Assembly (NCBI GenBank): GCA_009760855.2
Contig: WPIO01000067.1
Location: forward strand, 2,063,501-2,127,500
DNA length: 64,000 nt
Origin: Cristatella mucedo
Lineage: Eukaryota; Bryozoa; Phylactolaemata; Cristatellidae
Direction: 5' to 3'
The notes beneath the pieces were generated by a model. The model did not search any database, was not told the DNA's origin, and was given only the letters and a program-made list of their open reading frames with translations. A program made the translations under genes and the position numbers. Shown in pieces: positions 23,986 to 37,046 of this stretch. Numbering within the stretch: position 1 is the first letter of the stretch; each line of letters opens with the position of its first letter.

Positions 23986-26900
23986 ATGTTACGACTGTTG
24001 AAACTGTGTTTGTTTTGCACCGGACTTCCACGTTTTATGGTGCCTAAAATTGCCGAAAAGTTGCCCGATAGTAGAAGCATAGGTAATTTCTTTATTGAGC
24101 TACATAAAGGAGCCTAGCATCAATCCGTGCTCAACATCTAGGACTTGGATCTCGAGGCAGCCAACTCGGTCGTCAAGAGCAAGCAGCCGAGCCTTGAGCT
24201 AACACAGGCATGTAGCACTGTTAGTGTTTTCAAATCAACCGTGCACAATCCATCTCTAGCTAATGCTGGAAGAAGAGAAAATACGATGGTAACGCTGACA
24301 TTAATTTAATATGCACCGTCGAACTCGACAACTGGGTCTGAGAATATCGCAGCTGTAACGCGGAAGGAAGTGATACTGACTTTGTACAGCTACGACGTAA
24401 TGGCAGATGCGAATTGTGAAATAGGCTGCTTTGACTTGGAAGAAAGTGCAGTCGAGGAATAGGGAGGCTTGCCTTATCAAGCAACTCCGAGGGCAGGAAT
24501 TCTCGTGTAGTTATCTGACCATTACTTTTGAGGCGGTCCCTCGGCAGTGCTTCTAAAGCTCCTCCTTTAAGCGAAAATTCTCTGCGTGTACGCTCGTCTG
24601 TCATGCCTCAGTATGAGCAGAGAACGAGGAGTGGCTTCACTAGTCGTATTCAACAATTTCCTTGAGACTACAGTACTTGTAAACGTGACTGAGCTTTCAC
24701 GCTGAGATGCCTGCTTCTAAATTCCCACGATGGCGAGTTAGAATGCCCGATGGTATGTATCCCATTGCTACTCGCGATCGAATGGCTCCACCCATTTAAC
24801 AGTCTAGTGGTCTACGGTGTGGGCTGTGTCGTTTTGTTATAAACTGTTATTCATATTTGCAATCTTGATTATTGTATCCCCAAGCTCTGCATTACTATTG
24901 ACGTCTTCCTGATACATTTCAACGGTGGAAGTAAGCCTCAGATCTCTGTAATCTACGACAGCGAGTAACTGTAAGAGATAAGTCAATAATAAGAGATATT
25001 GTAAGAACATATATATATATTGTAAGAACAAAGCAATGAAATACGACACTGCAACGGTCTATAGAGGCACTAAATGCTGGTTTTTAAGTTACAGACTATA
25101 TATGCAGGTCAAACAAACTAGCGTTTTATTGTACACTTCCCTTTCTGTAAGTGGCAAGCTAAACTACCTCCGTGATCCATTGCTGCTCCAAAGGAAGCTA
25201 ATTGAGAGCTTGCTCGCATTGTCTTTTGCCTGGTCGACCACCTTTGTCATCTCTGTTGCCGTCTTCGGTCCTGCACCTAGCGTACTGTCAGTGATGAAAC
25301 TCGTGGCTTCTCGCTCTGGCAAACTTTCAGGAAAATACTTTTTCGCTGAAGAATGAAACTCCAAGCTTCAATAAAATAGCTCTGACGGAAGTATTTTAGG
25401 TGATGCCTCAAGAGCCGCATCCTTCGAATCATATTCCCCTGGCAAGATTGGAATTCCCTATGACCAACCGACTGCAAATCATCTCCCAAAAAATCTGAGC
25501 TCGGTCGCACGGGCACGAGTCCAGATATTCAGAGCATTTGTTGCTATACTTCCAGTCCAACCTCTTCTAATCTGAAAGATCATTAGCTTTTTTCAACTTG
25601 GAATTTAAACTGTTTTCCCATTCGCTAGCTCCAAAGGACATTTGAAGCCGTCCAATTGGTAGCCAGCTGCTACTTTTAAAACCTTGCATTTTAGAGGTAG
25701 GAGTTTTGAAATTGCACATAAAGATTAGCAAGCTCGCTAGGGTTTCAAACAAGCTTTGTTTGCATTAATGCAAAAGGTGGCGAGGACGAACTCGCCTTGG
25801 CGTGCAGCACTGAGCACGACCGGTCGGTCACGTGATATGTGGCCCCCCCCAGGCCGAAGTTCGCCACTCTCAGCCGACCGCAGCTCGGTCGACGAAGGAG
25901 CAGAGTAGCCCGGACAGGTCGATCAGCCGTCTCTTGCGACTGGAGGGTCGCCACCGTCAGCCATCTGCCAAGGTGGATGGCATCTGCCCACCATCCGGCC
26001 ACCCACAGGGCAATTAGCGAAGGAGAATAGGAAAATCCTGTGGGAGGGACCTCAGGGTGAACCGGCTCTGGCGTTTGATCGTTCTCGGACCCTGGCCTAC
26101 TGTTTGGCTTTGTTGCAAGATGCCGCCCTCACCCCAACGTGCATCCGGAGGTCGGCGAGCACTGGCGACCCACAATAGCACCAGCACTCGGCGGTCGCTC
26201 AGCCCTAACCAGGACTATTTTGGGTACTACCCGTGTGCACCGGGACGGCTCTCTCGTACCGGAATCCCACGTTTTACTGCGGGTTCCATTCATTCGAGAA
26301 GTTAACGCTCTCCAGAGTTTGGAGGCCAAGCCGCTTGTGAGCATGTTGAGGCGTTCCCGAGCATCGGCTACGTCGTGTGACGTCTGCTGTGACGCCATGC
26401 TAGCTCGCAGGAGTAAGCAGGCCACCCTCTATCTATGAGCCCACGAAGTCTCGGCTCACTCCGATGCACGAGCTGCACACGAGCTGCACACGATGGATGA
26501 GGCATGGATGAACGTCTTCCCTCGCTCAGCTCTCGCCCAGTCGAACAGGCGTTGCAATACGTCGATTCAATCTTCAGCCGACAAATTTCCTCGCACGACC
26601 ACGCACGTACCGAATTAGGGGCATCCAACCTGGGCCAAGCATCCCAGAGGCGTCATAATAATAATAATGATAATAATAATAATTCACTTGATAAAGCGCC
26701 CTCAGAGAACCTAATCTCTCTCTGGGCGCTTTATATTTGCTGTAAAGTGAAATGCAATTGAATGGTGAGTAAAATCATGCTTGAAAAGCAAACGAATTGA
26801 ATAATATGGTTAGGGGTGACATGCACAGGGTCAGCATGCAAAATGTGGTTAGTGGCAGCATGCACAGTGTCAGCACGAATAAGCACATCAAGGACAAATC

Positions 26901-27430
26901 ACAGGGACCCACTAAATGCTGTCCTAAATAGGTGTGTTTTTATGTTCCTTTTAAATGTGGTCAGGTCAGGGGATGTTCTAACGCAGGTCGGAGGGAGTTC
27001 CAGGCTTTGGGAGCATATGAACTAACTGCACGGTCTCCAAAGGATTTAAGGTTTGTATGAGGTATTTCTAGACTGTTGGATTCCGAAAAGCGGGTGGTAC
27101 GATGCTTGGCCTGATTGGGTAGTATATCTGAGAGATAGGCTGGAGCCATAGAATGAAGAGACCTAAAAGTGAGCGACAAAACCTTGAAGTCAATCTGTTG
27201 CTGGACTGGTAGCCAGTGCAGGTCGGCGAGAAGTGGAGTAATGTGGCAACTGCGACGCTCACGACAGACAAGTCTAGCTGCAGAGTTTTGCACCAGCTGC
27301 AATCGCTTGATCGCACATGCTGGTAGGCCAGTAAGCAGGGCGTTCCTAAAGTTCACTCGTGATATGCAGGAACGTGGCCTTGGCCGAGATGCGCCAGTCG
27401 GAGGCATAAAGAAGAACCAGAGTGGAGGAA
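23986..27430. repeat. Tandem unit T3
   Basis: Third copy, carrying the full middle block and a LINE-A insertion (26655-27340). Its GC-rich block at about 25960-26280 is nearly identical to T1 at about 19610-19920. The right end runs into a much longer degenerate minisatellite than in T1 or T2. Confidence 0.8.
26655..27340 (-). mobile_element. LINE-A copy inserted in tandem unit T3
   Basis: (AAT)n at the left end, LINE-A 3' UTR, then C-terminal coding (RLQLVQNSAARLVCRERRS; DLHWLPVQQQIDF) truncated at about 27340. The same site is unoccupied in T1 and T2, where the flanks are contiguous. Flanking GCGTC and GCGTT look like a 5-bp target duplication. Confidence 0.88.
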
Positions 27431-28980
27431 GCTAGCTTTGATGTGGGACGCGAAGCTCGGCTGCTCGGCTGAGCAGGATAACGTTAAGACAAGCGGGCAG
27501 GCTATGAATAGAGATGCAGGGTAGCCGAACTGCCGGTCTGCAATTAATGACTGAGTCCAGCCAAACTGCCGGTCTGTGAGGAGGAACGCAGGCCAGTCAA
27601 ACGCTGCCTTGCTGCTGCTGCTGCTGCTCCATGTGATGCTTATTGTGCTGCTGGTAGAGATGAGAAGCCCAACCAAGTTGACAGACGGCACAGTGGAACT
27701 TGCCTAAACGTTATCAATCTGTGCGGTAGTATGCACCTCACAAGCGGCCCTGCGGATATTCGAGATGCCCACAATGGCGGACAGTCTGTGATCCTCCTGA
27801 ACAGTGAGCTGTGACATGCTGGCATGCTGCTGCTAAACTAAGAGGTTGGATGGTTAAAAAAGAAACTGCCCAGCCTTGAGGTTGGACGCGCAGCAATCCA
27901 TTTAGGTTGTGAGGTTGGGTGTGCAATCAAGGCTGCTCGGCTGAGATGCAGGATTCAGACAGACTGCCAAGCTATGAAGTAGAATCAGGAGCCATGCCGC
28001 TATGCTTACACGGCGAGTCACTATGCCGTAATCACAGTCTGCAAGCTGAAAGTGTGCGCACCAACCCCCCAGGCTAAGAGATGGAATGTTCTTCAACTGT
28101 GCAAGGATATGAGGTTTAGCTTGCGGCCCTGCTGTAAGGCTTTGAGATATGATTCTCAAGGCTGTCAAGCTGAGAGGCGGGATGCACTGCCGAAAAGCAG
28201 CTATGCTAAGATGTGAGACATGCAGCCATGCTATCACGGTGTGCCTGTGGCATGAGGCGTCCGCCACATGTGACCAGGCCGTTATGTTGGACGTGAGGCC
28301 ATTCTACTAGGCAGGGGCTTTCACCAACACTTCGATCGTGCTAGATGGGACTTGCCGCCACGATTCCCGTTTATGAAGTGGGATGTGTATGTGCGCTGCC
28401 AGCTGGCAGCCACGCAGTTGTGCACGCAGGCTGCCAGTCTGAGAGGAAGGACGCACAGCCATGTGGCAACGCTTTGGACGGACACATACACCACTGCTAA
28501 CTGGGAATAAGCAGTGACTGAGAGGAGACATATGCATTCACGTTGCCAGGCTTAGTGTTAGAACTTGCAGGCAGGTTTCAAGACTACGCTCTCAATTGTG
28601 AAGCCACCGTATCAAGCGCTGAGGATGCAGGTGCAGCTACACTAACGGGTCACAAGGTTAGGCGTGCAGCTACTCTGCTTGATGGTGGATGAGGAGTTGC
28701 AGCCGCCCTGTACCAGACCGTGAGGGTGAACACAAAGTGGCTGAAAGGTGGGATGAAGCTGCTGGCAGGCTGTTGGGGTGCAATATATGACTTGCAGCCA
28801 CCTTTTCTTGCGGTGATGTGGAATCTGAAGTTCTCATGCTGCATTTTTACATTCTTCGCATGCTTGAGGAAGAAGGATACGAAGCATTCAGCTTCCAGGC
28901 CGAGAGTTGGCACTTCCAGGCTGAGAGACAAGCAGAAGGCACTGCCAAGGAGCTGCCGGGCAGCTCAAGGCTGGTGATGC
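27430..28980. repeat. Degenerate minisatellite of roughly 35-40 bp
   Basis: Recurring motifs AACTGCCGGTCTG, GAGGTTGGACGCGCAGC, CTGAGATGCAGGATTC and GCCAAGCTATGAAG recur at about 35-40 bp, increasingly eroded rightwards. T1 and T2 end with about 0.5-0.6 kb of the same material. No gene seen. Confidence 0.5.
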
Positions 28981-29343
28981 AGTGCTACCTGCCGTCAAAC
29001 TGCTCCATGCAACAAGCGGCAGCGAGGCTGCATGGCACTATGGCTTCCAGTTCAAGGCCGCGAGTTGAAAACGCAGCGAATGAACGAAGATGCTTTCAGC
29101 CTCGCCGTTCGCTGGCTCTGCTGGAGTTTAATCAGCTTGCTTCCGAAGAAGAGGTGCCTGGTAGTCTCCAGCTGCCAAAACGTTTGATCAACCGAGGAGG
29201 CATACTGTAACTGGACTCAGTCATTAAGGGCTCACCAATTGCCGGCAATACAGAAGGCTGCGGTAGGAAATTTTTGAGAATCTGTGGGCCTCCTGTCCTG
29301 AAGGGAATTGTCGTGATGGGAGCAGTGAGCATGCAGGACAAGA

Positions 29344-29727
29344 TTAAGCCCACATAGTTGCTAGAATCATCTCGCCGATAAGCTGCTTCGAGAGGCAATG
29401 GCGACTGAAACGAAACTGCGTTAATGCAGCCACCCACTGTCGGCTTGGCTGCGTGTGCTGCAAAGCGTCCAATGGTGTCAGGGTGTCGTTGGCTGAGCAG
29501 CAATCGAGGACCTCGCACGTAGAGCACGAAAAAGAGCATGAGATGATCCAGACGCAGCCAGATCTTCGACGTTTCAAGTAGCCGCTACCATCTACCCCGC
29601 CTGGGTCGCTGCTCAGTCGCTCGCACAAGTGCTTTCGCTCGGGAAAGCCGAAAGCATTCTGCACGCGATTCGGGACGTCGAGGTATATGAGAAGTTCAGC
29701 TAACGCTCGCAAAAGCAGCACCGGCAT
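29344..29727 (-). CDS. ORF with hydrophobic N-terminus, doubtful
   Basis: 127 codons from ATG. The N-terminus MPVLLLRALAELLIYLD is hydrophobic and could be signal-like; the middle is Cys-rich (CVWIISCSFSCSTCEVLDCC). It lies between an old minisatellite and a CTG-rich stretch. No family recognised and no splice evidence. Confidence 0.13.
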   Translation of the reverse strand: MPVLLLRALAELLIYLDVPNRVQNAFGFPERKHLCERLSSDPGGVDGSGYLKRRRSGCVWIISCSFSCSTCEVLDCCSANDTLTPLDALQHTQPSRQWVAALTQFRFSRHCLSKQLIGEMILATMWA

Positions 29728-29989
29728 GATTGCTGGCGGCTTGCCTCGTAGGAGCAGACGGTCTGCCGTTCCCCAGGCTAGGCGCCAGGGTGCATTTTAA
29801 TAGCTTGAAGTCAAAGTGCAGTCGGAGATTAAGAAAATGAGTGACCCCAACTTGCCTGAGAGTGCCTAGCACAACTGCGACGGCTGGCAGTCAGACGTCT
29901 GTTGGCCCATTTAAAGGCCTTGCTGAGAGGCACAGTCAAAAACCGGCCTCATTTCCAAAACCTCACTCTGCGACTGCTACACGATGCTC

Positions 29990-30100
29990 TAGCCCCTGCT
30001 GCTGCTGTTCTGTCGAAGCTGGCACCTCAGCTGCTGCTGCTGCTGCTGTTGCCTGGCTCGCTGTAGCTTCTGCTGCAGCTTCTGCTGCTGCTGAGTGTCT
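29990..30100. repeat. (CTG)n-rich stretch
   Basis: Interrupted GCTGCTGCT runs within an open plus frame (29841-30191, Ala/Ser/Cys-rich); gene status doubtful. Confidence 0.6.
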
Positions 30101-30199
30101 CTTGAGTTCATGTCATGCAGATAACCACAACTTTTCTCCAACGGTAGTGCCCCCACGACAGTGGCCAATCAGACTGGCTCGCATCACGTAGTTGGAGGT

Positions 30200-31600
30200 T
30201 CGTATTACCATCGTTGGGATGAGGCCTGCCGGTGGCGATGGGAGGGCACGACGTGACGAAGCGACGTTTCAGGGGTCCACACGGAGCTAGACCCTAGGAG
30301 GTGGGCTTGCTAGAGCTAAGGGCGGCTAGTACTGGGCCGGGGTCACGGATGGCTGATTCATCGGATCCGGCTCGAATTAGTGGAGGTTGTAGCTTTGAGG
30401 CTTCAAGTGCAGTAAAACTTCGAGCAAGACTCGTTAAGACTATTCTCGAGTGCAATCGGTAACTTTATTTATGGCCGGTGTGGTGACCTTTGCCACCGAT
30501 GGTCACTATCTAAGGCAGGTGGAGCCATTCAGATAGGCAACACTTGTCGAAATTGCTCGAAATCGGAAATTCCGACTGGAAGTAAAGCGGGACCGCGCTT
30601 ACCGCGTATTTTTGATTATGTTTACGCTTAAAACATATATATATATATATATATATAAGCCGTAGCCACTTTTTGTCATACGTCATCGCACTGACGTTAA
30701 ATGACGACTGGTCGGACACGGTTAGCCTGCCGGATGGGGGTGGGGTGGGGAGAGGCAGTTTACGAAAGACCGGTAGTCGTAGTATCGTGCCGCAATAACC
30801 TTGTAATAACCTTATAGAGTCAAGCAGCTTTATTCTCAAGAGATTTAGGCGATGAAAAAAAATAGCTCTATAGAAGAGCTTTTTGGGCTCGCACTGCTGT
30901 CAGTAGGCATGCAAGTTGCACAGTTGGAAAGTAGAGTCCAGGTGCTTTTTGTCCTGGGCCTGCTCAGATGTTAGTAGAGTATATGTGCACGAGCTTCTGC
31001 TTACTTAGCAGCCGTGAATTCTTTCTATTAGATTGCTTGTAAGCCAATTCGTCAGCGGGGTCAGCATTTTTTCACTATCAATTCTTCGCTGTGCGGTGCG
31101 ATTAAAGATGCCTGCAGAGTATCGAAATTTTTTCCCAACCTCAGATTGCTCTAGGAGATTGAATGCTGAAGTGTTTAAGAGTCCGTGACTAGGTCACTGG
31201 AGAATACGAGAATTTAGGCTGCAGACTGTCAGAACCATGTCCACGAAAGGCCGGCACAACATTCGCAATACTAAAACATTGTTGTGTCATCCTTGCTTGA
31301 CCTTATTCACGGTCGATCGCCAGAAGCTTACTTGTTTCGCGAACCGTCTTCCATAATAAGAGCGGCTGCCCATTGAATCCCTTGCGTCGCCACAAAAGCT
31401 TCGACCGAAGTGCATCTTTCAACGAGCTTTGACTGTTACGCACGAGTAACAGGATGATTGAATTAAATTAGTAGAAATCTGATTTGCTTGAGCTATAGAA
31501 TAGGATTTTCAGTGCAAGAACATCTACTATGAATGTATATGATTTGAGCTGAGCTATTCACCGGTCGATCTCATTTGGCTTATCTACTCTACTTCATAGG
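30200..31600. other. No gene recognised
   Basis: One 24-bp (AT)n and a G-rich stretch at about 30735-30755; otherwise no signals. Confidence 0.35.
30634..30657. repeat. (AT)n microsatellite
   Basis: 24-bp pure AT. Confidence 0.9.
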
Positions 31601-31619
31601 AAGCTCAGCTATAGTCAAA

Positions 31620-31797
31620 TGAGACATCTTATCACTACCAGCAGTTTGATGAATACTAAGTACGGCTCAAATGAGTCAAGTGAGAAATCTAACTGTACCA
31701 GCAAATTGATGAATACGAAGTACGGCTCCAAAGAGTCAACTGAGACATCTTACCACTACCAGCAAGTTGGTGAATACGAAGTAAGGCTCCAAGGACT
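31620..31797. repeat. 60-bp tandem repeat, three copies
   Basis: Three units starting TGAGACATCT or TGAGAAATCT at 31620, 31680 and 31740, each ending in a GGCTCNAANGAGTCAA-type motif. The period is a multiple of three and the plus frame is open (61 codons with a 20-residue repeat LMNTKYGSNES), but nothing else marks it as a gene. Confidence 0.85.
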
Positions 31798-32909
31798 ATG
31801 CTAACTCAGCGAGCGGGCAGATAATCCTATTACACACAGCATCCGGCCTCGGTGGTAATATGCGCAAGTTGCTACTTGATCACGGCTCCTTACCGTTTCT
31901 ATGCCGATAATTGACACTCTAGGAAAGGTTTCAACAGCATAGAGATTTTAGTGCTTCACGTGAAAAGCTTTCTCCGGGCGAATTTTGAAGGATGGGCTTT
32001 CCACAATCTGAGTAACACTATTTTTGTCCGCGACAATTAAGATTGTTCTTTCATCCTTAAATTTGAGACGTTTTGGTGCCACTGAAATGATAAGGACTAC
32101 AACACATAATTTAAAATTCATTTGTATAATGTCCATAAAGAAAGCCTTGAGATGCATCTGGATCCAGGCGAGAAAATAACCCAAAAAGCGTTGTCGAGTA
32201 ACCGATCATTGTAGAAGTGGGCGTCTTCGCGTTGTGGTGGCGATATATTCACAGCGTAGGATTTAGGTATTACATGGCACCGCCACTGAAAGATAGACAG
32301 TGTGATAAAAAAATTAAACCCGGTCGGAAATACGCGAATAGCTGAAGTCATCCTTTGGGCTCAGAAAGGCCTCGGAAAATGTCGTATCATTGATATGGGA
32401 TTCACCTGCATGCGGCGAGAGTGGAATACGAAGAAGCGTAAGCGATCCATTTGAGGCTATGCTTAATAGTTACTGAAGATCTCCAACAATTGTTTCCTCA
32501 AATTTTTTTCGTTATTTGCCACGGAATGCCGAAGCAATTGATGCAAAATGCATCAACAACCGTTCACTTCCGCCAGCGAGCAAGGAGACTGTAAAATGCT
32601 CTTCCTACAACCAATCCCATCGAAATAAGGGTTCCAGTTATGCCATTCTCTTCACGATTAAAGCAAATAAGAGATAAGCAAATGAAGCGCATTGCGCTGA
32701 AAACTGCGTCCTGGATGTTTCGGAGATGTCAGTAATTTTTTAATAAATCCAACTGTAATGTTCACGTCGAGCCCCGTCAACGATTTTGATGTTCCACGAC
32801 GACCGAGTGCCGCCTGGAGAAAATATGAAGCCTTCGAATATTGCGCCCGAGAACGACTTCGAGCCGTTCGACCCTTTGGCACTCACCAGCGCAAAGGGGA
32901 CACAGCTTA

Positions 32910-33072
32910 CTGGCAGAACTCGTGACGTCGAAGCATCAGACGATACCTTATTGGCAGAACTCGTGACGTCGAAGCATCAGATGATACCTCATTGGCAGAC
33001 CTCATGACGTCGAAGCATCAGACGATACCTTATTGGCAGAACTCGTGACGTCGTAAAATCAGACGATATCGC
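32910..33072. repeat. 41-bp tandem repeat, about four copies, each with TGACGTCG
   Basis: TTGGCAGAACTCGTGACGTC recurs at 32911, 32952, 32993 and 33034, an exact 41-bp period. Each unit holds one TGACGTCG, close to the CRE/ATF palindrome TGACGTCA. Confidence 0.85.
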
Positions 33073-33099
33073 TGACTCTGCGGCGAACGCATGGACAGC

Positions 33100-33730
33100 C
33101 GGTCCGTCGAGAAGACGTGAGCTCAGTGATAGCCGTTCGACCGAGTTGGCGGACTGGGAAGATCGGATACAGATTGGATTTAGCCTCGACGGACTTGAAT
33201 GGCAAAAAAAAGCCCGTTTTCACAGGCCATCCGTATCTCGTTGGTTGCATCGAATAATGCCGATTGACTTACCAAAAAAGGGAGGCCCATCACAACATTA
33301 GAGGCCCATCTAGTGCCAGCTGTGATTAAAGTACGGACAGTTCGTGTTGAAAAGACCCCTAGCAGCTCCCCTCAGATGTCACTACGCTTTTGTTACCATA
33401 GTTACCAAAACAAACTGCATGGCAGGAATCTGTTAAGAAGAAAGACTTACGACCAGTTTGCTGCCAAAGTGACATAAATCTTACGGGGCAGAGGTGAGAT
33501 ATAAAGTGCATAGCAAGGCAGTTGAAAGCAGCAGCTGTGCTGAGACTCTTTGGTGCCCAGATAGCGCTTTGCAACATAATATTTTAATTTCAATACATTT
33601 TCCATAGATCTTTCGTAAAGGCGAGACGTGCGGCTAATTCAGTGGCAGTCGCCTATCAAAGGCCGCCTCACGCTCGCAGTTACTCCTGCACGTGGAAACT
33701 TACAGTACTCTGCATCATTAGCTAGCGAAT
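33100..33730. other. No gene recognised
   Basis: Short frames only, between the 41-bp repeat and the (GA)n tract. Confidence 0.35.
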
Positions 33731-33803
33731 CATGTGTACGTCGCGCTACAGTGGTTTCGGCGGCCGCGGTAGTCGAGTACATAGCTCACCCTGCCATAAA
33801 AGA

Positions 33804-34195
<392 letters not shown>

Positions 34196-34269
34196 TGACT
34201 CCGGATTGCGAGCGGCAGTCGCCGTCAAAGATGCACATCCACTATGAAGAAGCACGCAGATCACACAGA

Positions 34270-35470
34270 CATTGGTTGTATAGTTTAGGAAGCTCTCCGT
34301 GCAGGGCCATTGGCATCAATCGAGCTCACGGCGTCACAAATCTGTGTGTAACTGGCAGTTACTGATTGCAAGAGAATTCAGCATTCACTCTGACCAATCT
34401 AGCAACAGCCATGTTCGCTCATTCTTCGACTACGTGGATACCTTCGTTTTATTTTTCCGTGTACATCATAAACTCGTATTGACCGCCATATTCAGTATCT
34501 CTTAATCACTGAGGATATCTGCCTTACTGACCTCTAGACGTGACAGGTTACCATGTGAGATTATCATTGCTCAGTCTCACATAGTGCTTCTGTTCGTATG
34601 TGAGCCCGACGTAACCTCATGTTTGCCCTGAGGTGCAAGTTGAAAGAACGGACCAGGAGCTACTTGGGAAATCTGCATGTGAAACTGGTCTTCTCAATCA
34701 GCAGCCAGACTTGGCCGGCAGCCTCGAATACCTCACATGCATAATTCAGATGCATTCAAAACGAAAGCTTAGCAGGTTCTTGACAAGCATGCTCTCCTGC
34801 ACGCATTATATTTATGCAAAGAGTTGCGTGCCTATTTTTATACTTACAAGTAATTTGAAAAGACGAGCTGTTTCAAGTGCAGGCTTGAAGTCAATTTAAA
34901 AGTGACTAGGTCACGTTGACGATCCAGCCACTTTTTAAGACTTCCTCTGAGTCTACACAAGGAAGCTTGGAAAAGCTGTGGCTTTATTTTGGTTTACAAC
35001 AGACGCACTGCTCGTCAAGCCCAAAACTGAATTACATCATTTTGACGGCAAACACTGAGAGACAATCACTATCCACTTGAGAATGGCCCTGTGGATATGT
35101 TCACCAATTGGCCAACGTCTGGTCTACGGAGATATCTAGACATGCTAAAGTAATTAGCCTTGCCTTTCTAGCAATTATATCCTTAACGACTAATGCAATA
35201 TCATTTAGCATTCTATGATCCGGAGTTGAATTTCAGTCCGCAGATCAAAATGTCGTATTGCGAAGGAGTCGACTGGTGTCTAAAGGTCTCTAAACTCTCG
35301 TGTACTATAAGTCTGCAAGGAGTGGCTAATATCCGGAGAGCAGGAAGTCGTCACGATTTTGAAGGGCTTTAATCGCAACAGTGAATTGTGAATGGCAATG
35401 CCGCTCAGAGGTATGCACACGCTCACTAGTTCAGCCGGCGTCATCGGCGACAAGAGCCTGCCAGGCGGAC
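34270..35470. other. No gene recognised
   Basis: Precedes duplication copy A; the longest frame is 88 codons without support. Confidence 0.35.
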
Positions 35471-35965
35471 TCATGATTTAGTCGCTCGATTGCACGAATC
35501 AACAGCGGGGGGGGGGGGGGAAGAGCTGACTGCTTCTACCGCCGCCGTCCACTGCTGCTGAACCCAGGGTCAGCACCGTAACTCTGGAGACGGTCACCTG
35601 CTTCAGTCTGCTCTTGCCAAATCGACCGAAAGCGTTTTTCGTTCGCTGGCAGACCTGCCGGATGTTATGACATTCGGTAGTGTATGAAGACAGGGCCGGG
35701 CCGGAAGCTGTGCTATCCTCTGCCCTGGCAATGTGCCCAGCAAGCAGCGTCTGGCCAGTCGATTAACGAAGCCGGCTGCCATTGAGGTAACTGTCCCTTT
35801 CCGGTATCTCCGTTAGTTAAACGTTCACAGGGAAGTGATTTTTCCTACGGCCTATAGGTCTGCTGATTGAATGATTGCCAGGGTTGTGTCGTCGGGCCCA
35901 ACTAGTTATGAGAAATTTACCAAAAAACGAGACTAGGCTCAGTTTCAGCTGGTTAGGTCGTTGTG

Positions 35966-36331
35966 GCTCTACCCTCCCCTTCTCGTTGTCTCGCTTCCCT
36001 CTCACTCTCTCTGTATCCCTTCCCTCTCTCTTTCTCTTCCCTCTCTTTTTCGCACTTACCCCTCTCTCTTTCTCTCTTTTTACGCTCTCTCTCTCTATCC
36101 CTTTCTCTCTCTTTATCACTTCCCTTTCTCTCTCTTTATTCTTCGTCCCTCTCTCTCTCTATCTCGCTCTCTATTCCTTCCCTCTCTCTCTCTCTTTGTA
36201 TTGATTCACTCTCTCTGCCTCCTTCTCACCTTTACCCTCTCTCTCTTTCCCTCTCTATCTTTATCTCTACCGTTTCCCTTTCTTTCTCTCTCTATCCGTT
36301 CGATCTCTCACTCTCTATCTCGCTCTCTACT

Positions 36332-36400
<69 letters not shown>

Positions 36401-36455
36401 TCTCTCTTTATCTCGCTCTCTCCCTCCCTCCCTCTGGTCTCTCTCTCTCTCTCTG
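35966..36455. repeat. Polypyrimidine tract, duplication copy A
   Basis: About 490 bp of CT with CCTTT variants; ends at GATCGCTCACCCGTC. Same position as 46402-46992 in copy B. Confidence 0.95.
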
Positions 36456-37046
36456 ATCGCTCACCCGTCTTAGTGCTTGTTTGCAGTGTGCTCACGGTGA
36501 GTGTTGCTGCTGCACTCATCCTTCGATGCTACGTGCATCCTGCGAGTCTGGCTGGCGGGTGTAGCTTCGTGCTGTGAACATCCTGGAGCCTCACTTCAAC
36601 CTCGGACAGCAGTTAGCAATATTGACCCCTATTGGTGATCACGTTACACTCAGCTCCGAAATTTCAACGCGCGGCGTTCCACTCAGCCCCGAAAAAGCTA
36701 TGTGCGGCAGCAGCTATGTAGTCGCCACTCGAAGCTCTGCTGCAGTCGAAGTATAAGGCTGAGGAAACGACCACAACTGTCGCCGCTGGCCGCGAGACTG
36801 CAATTACGTTCAACGAGATTTTATTTTGACCACGCACTTACAGGGAAAGCGTTGGCTGCCGGCGCTTGTGCACCGTAAGATTGGCAGTCCTTAGCAGCTC
36901 GGGCAAAATAATTGTGAATAGATCGATTTGTGTAACCTAAATAATCGTGAAGATATACAAGCTCATAGCGAAGTACCAGCTCGAGCTGCGATCAGAGCTC
37001 GTCTTTGGCTGCGAGTGTTTTACAGTACTTTTTACATATCTCGTTT

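Noticed and set aside
27902-28267. 121-codon minus-strand frame in the T3 minisatellite
   Set aside because: It lies wholly within the degenerate minisatellite, and the reading frame is not kept in T1 or T2.
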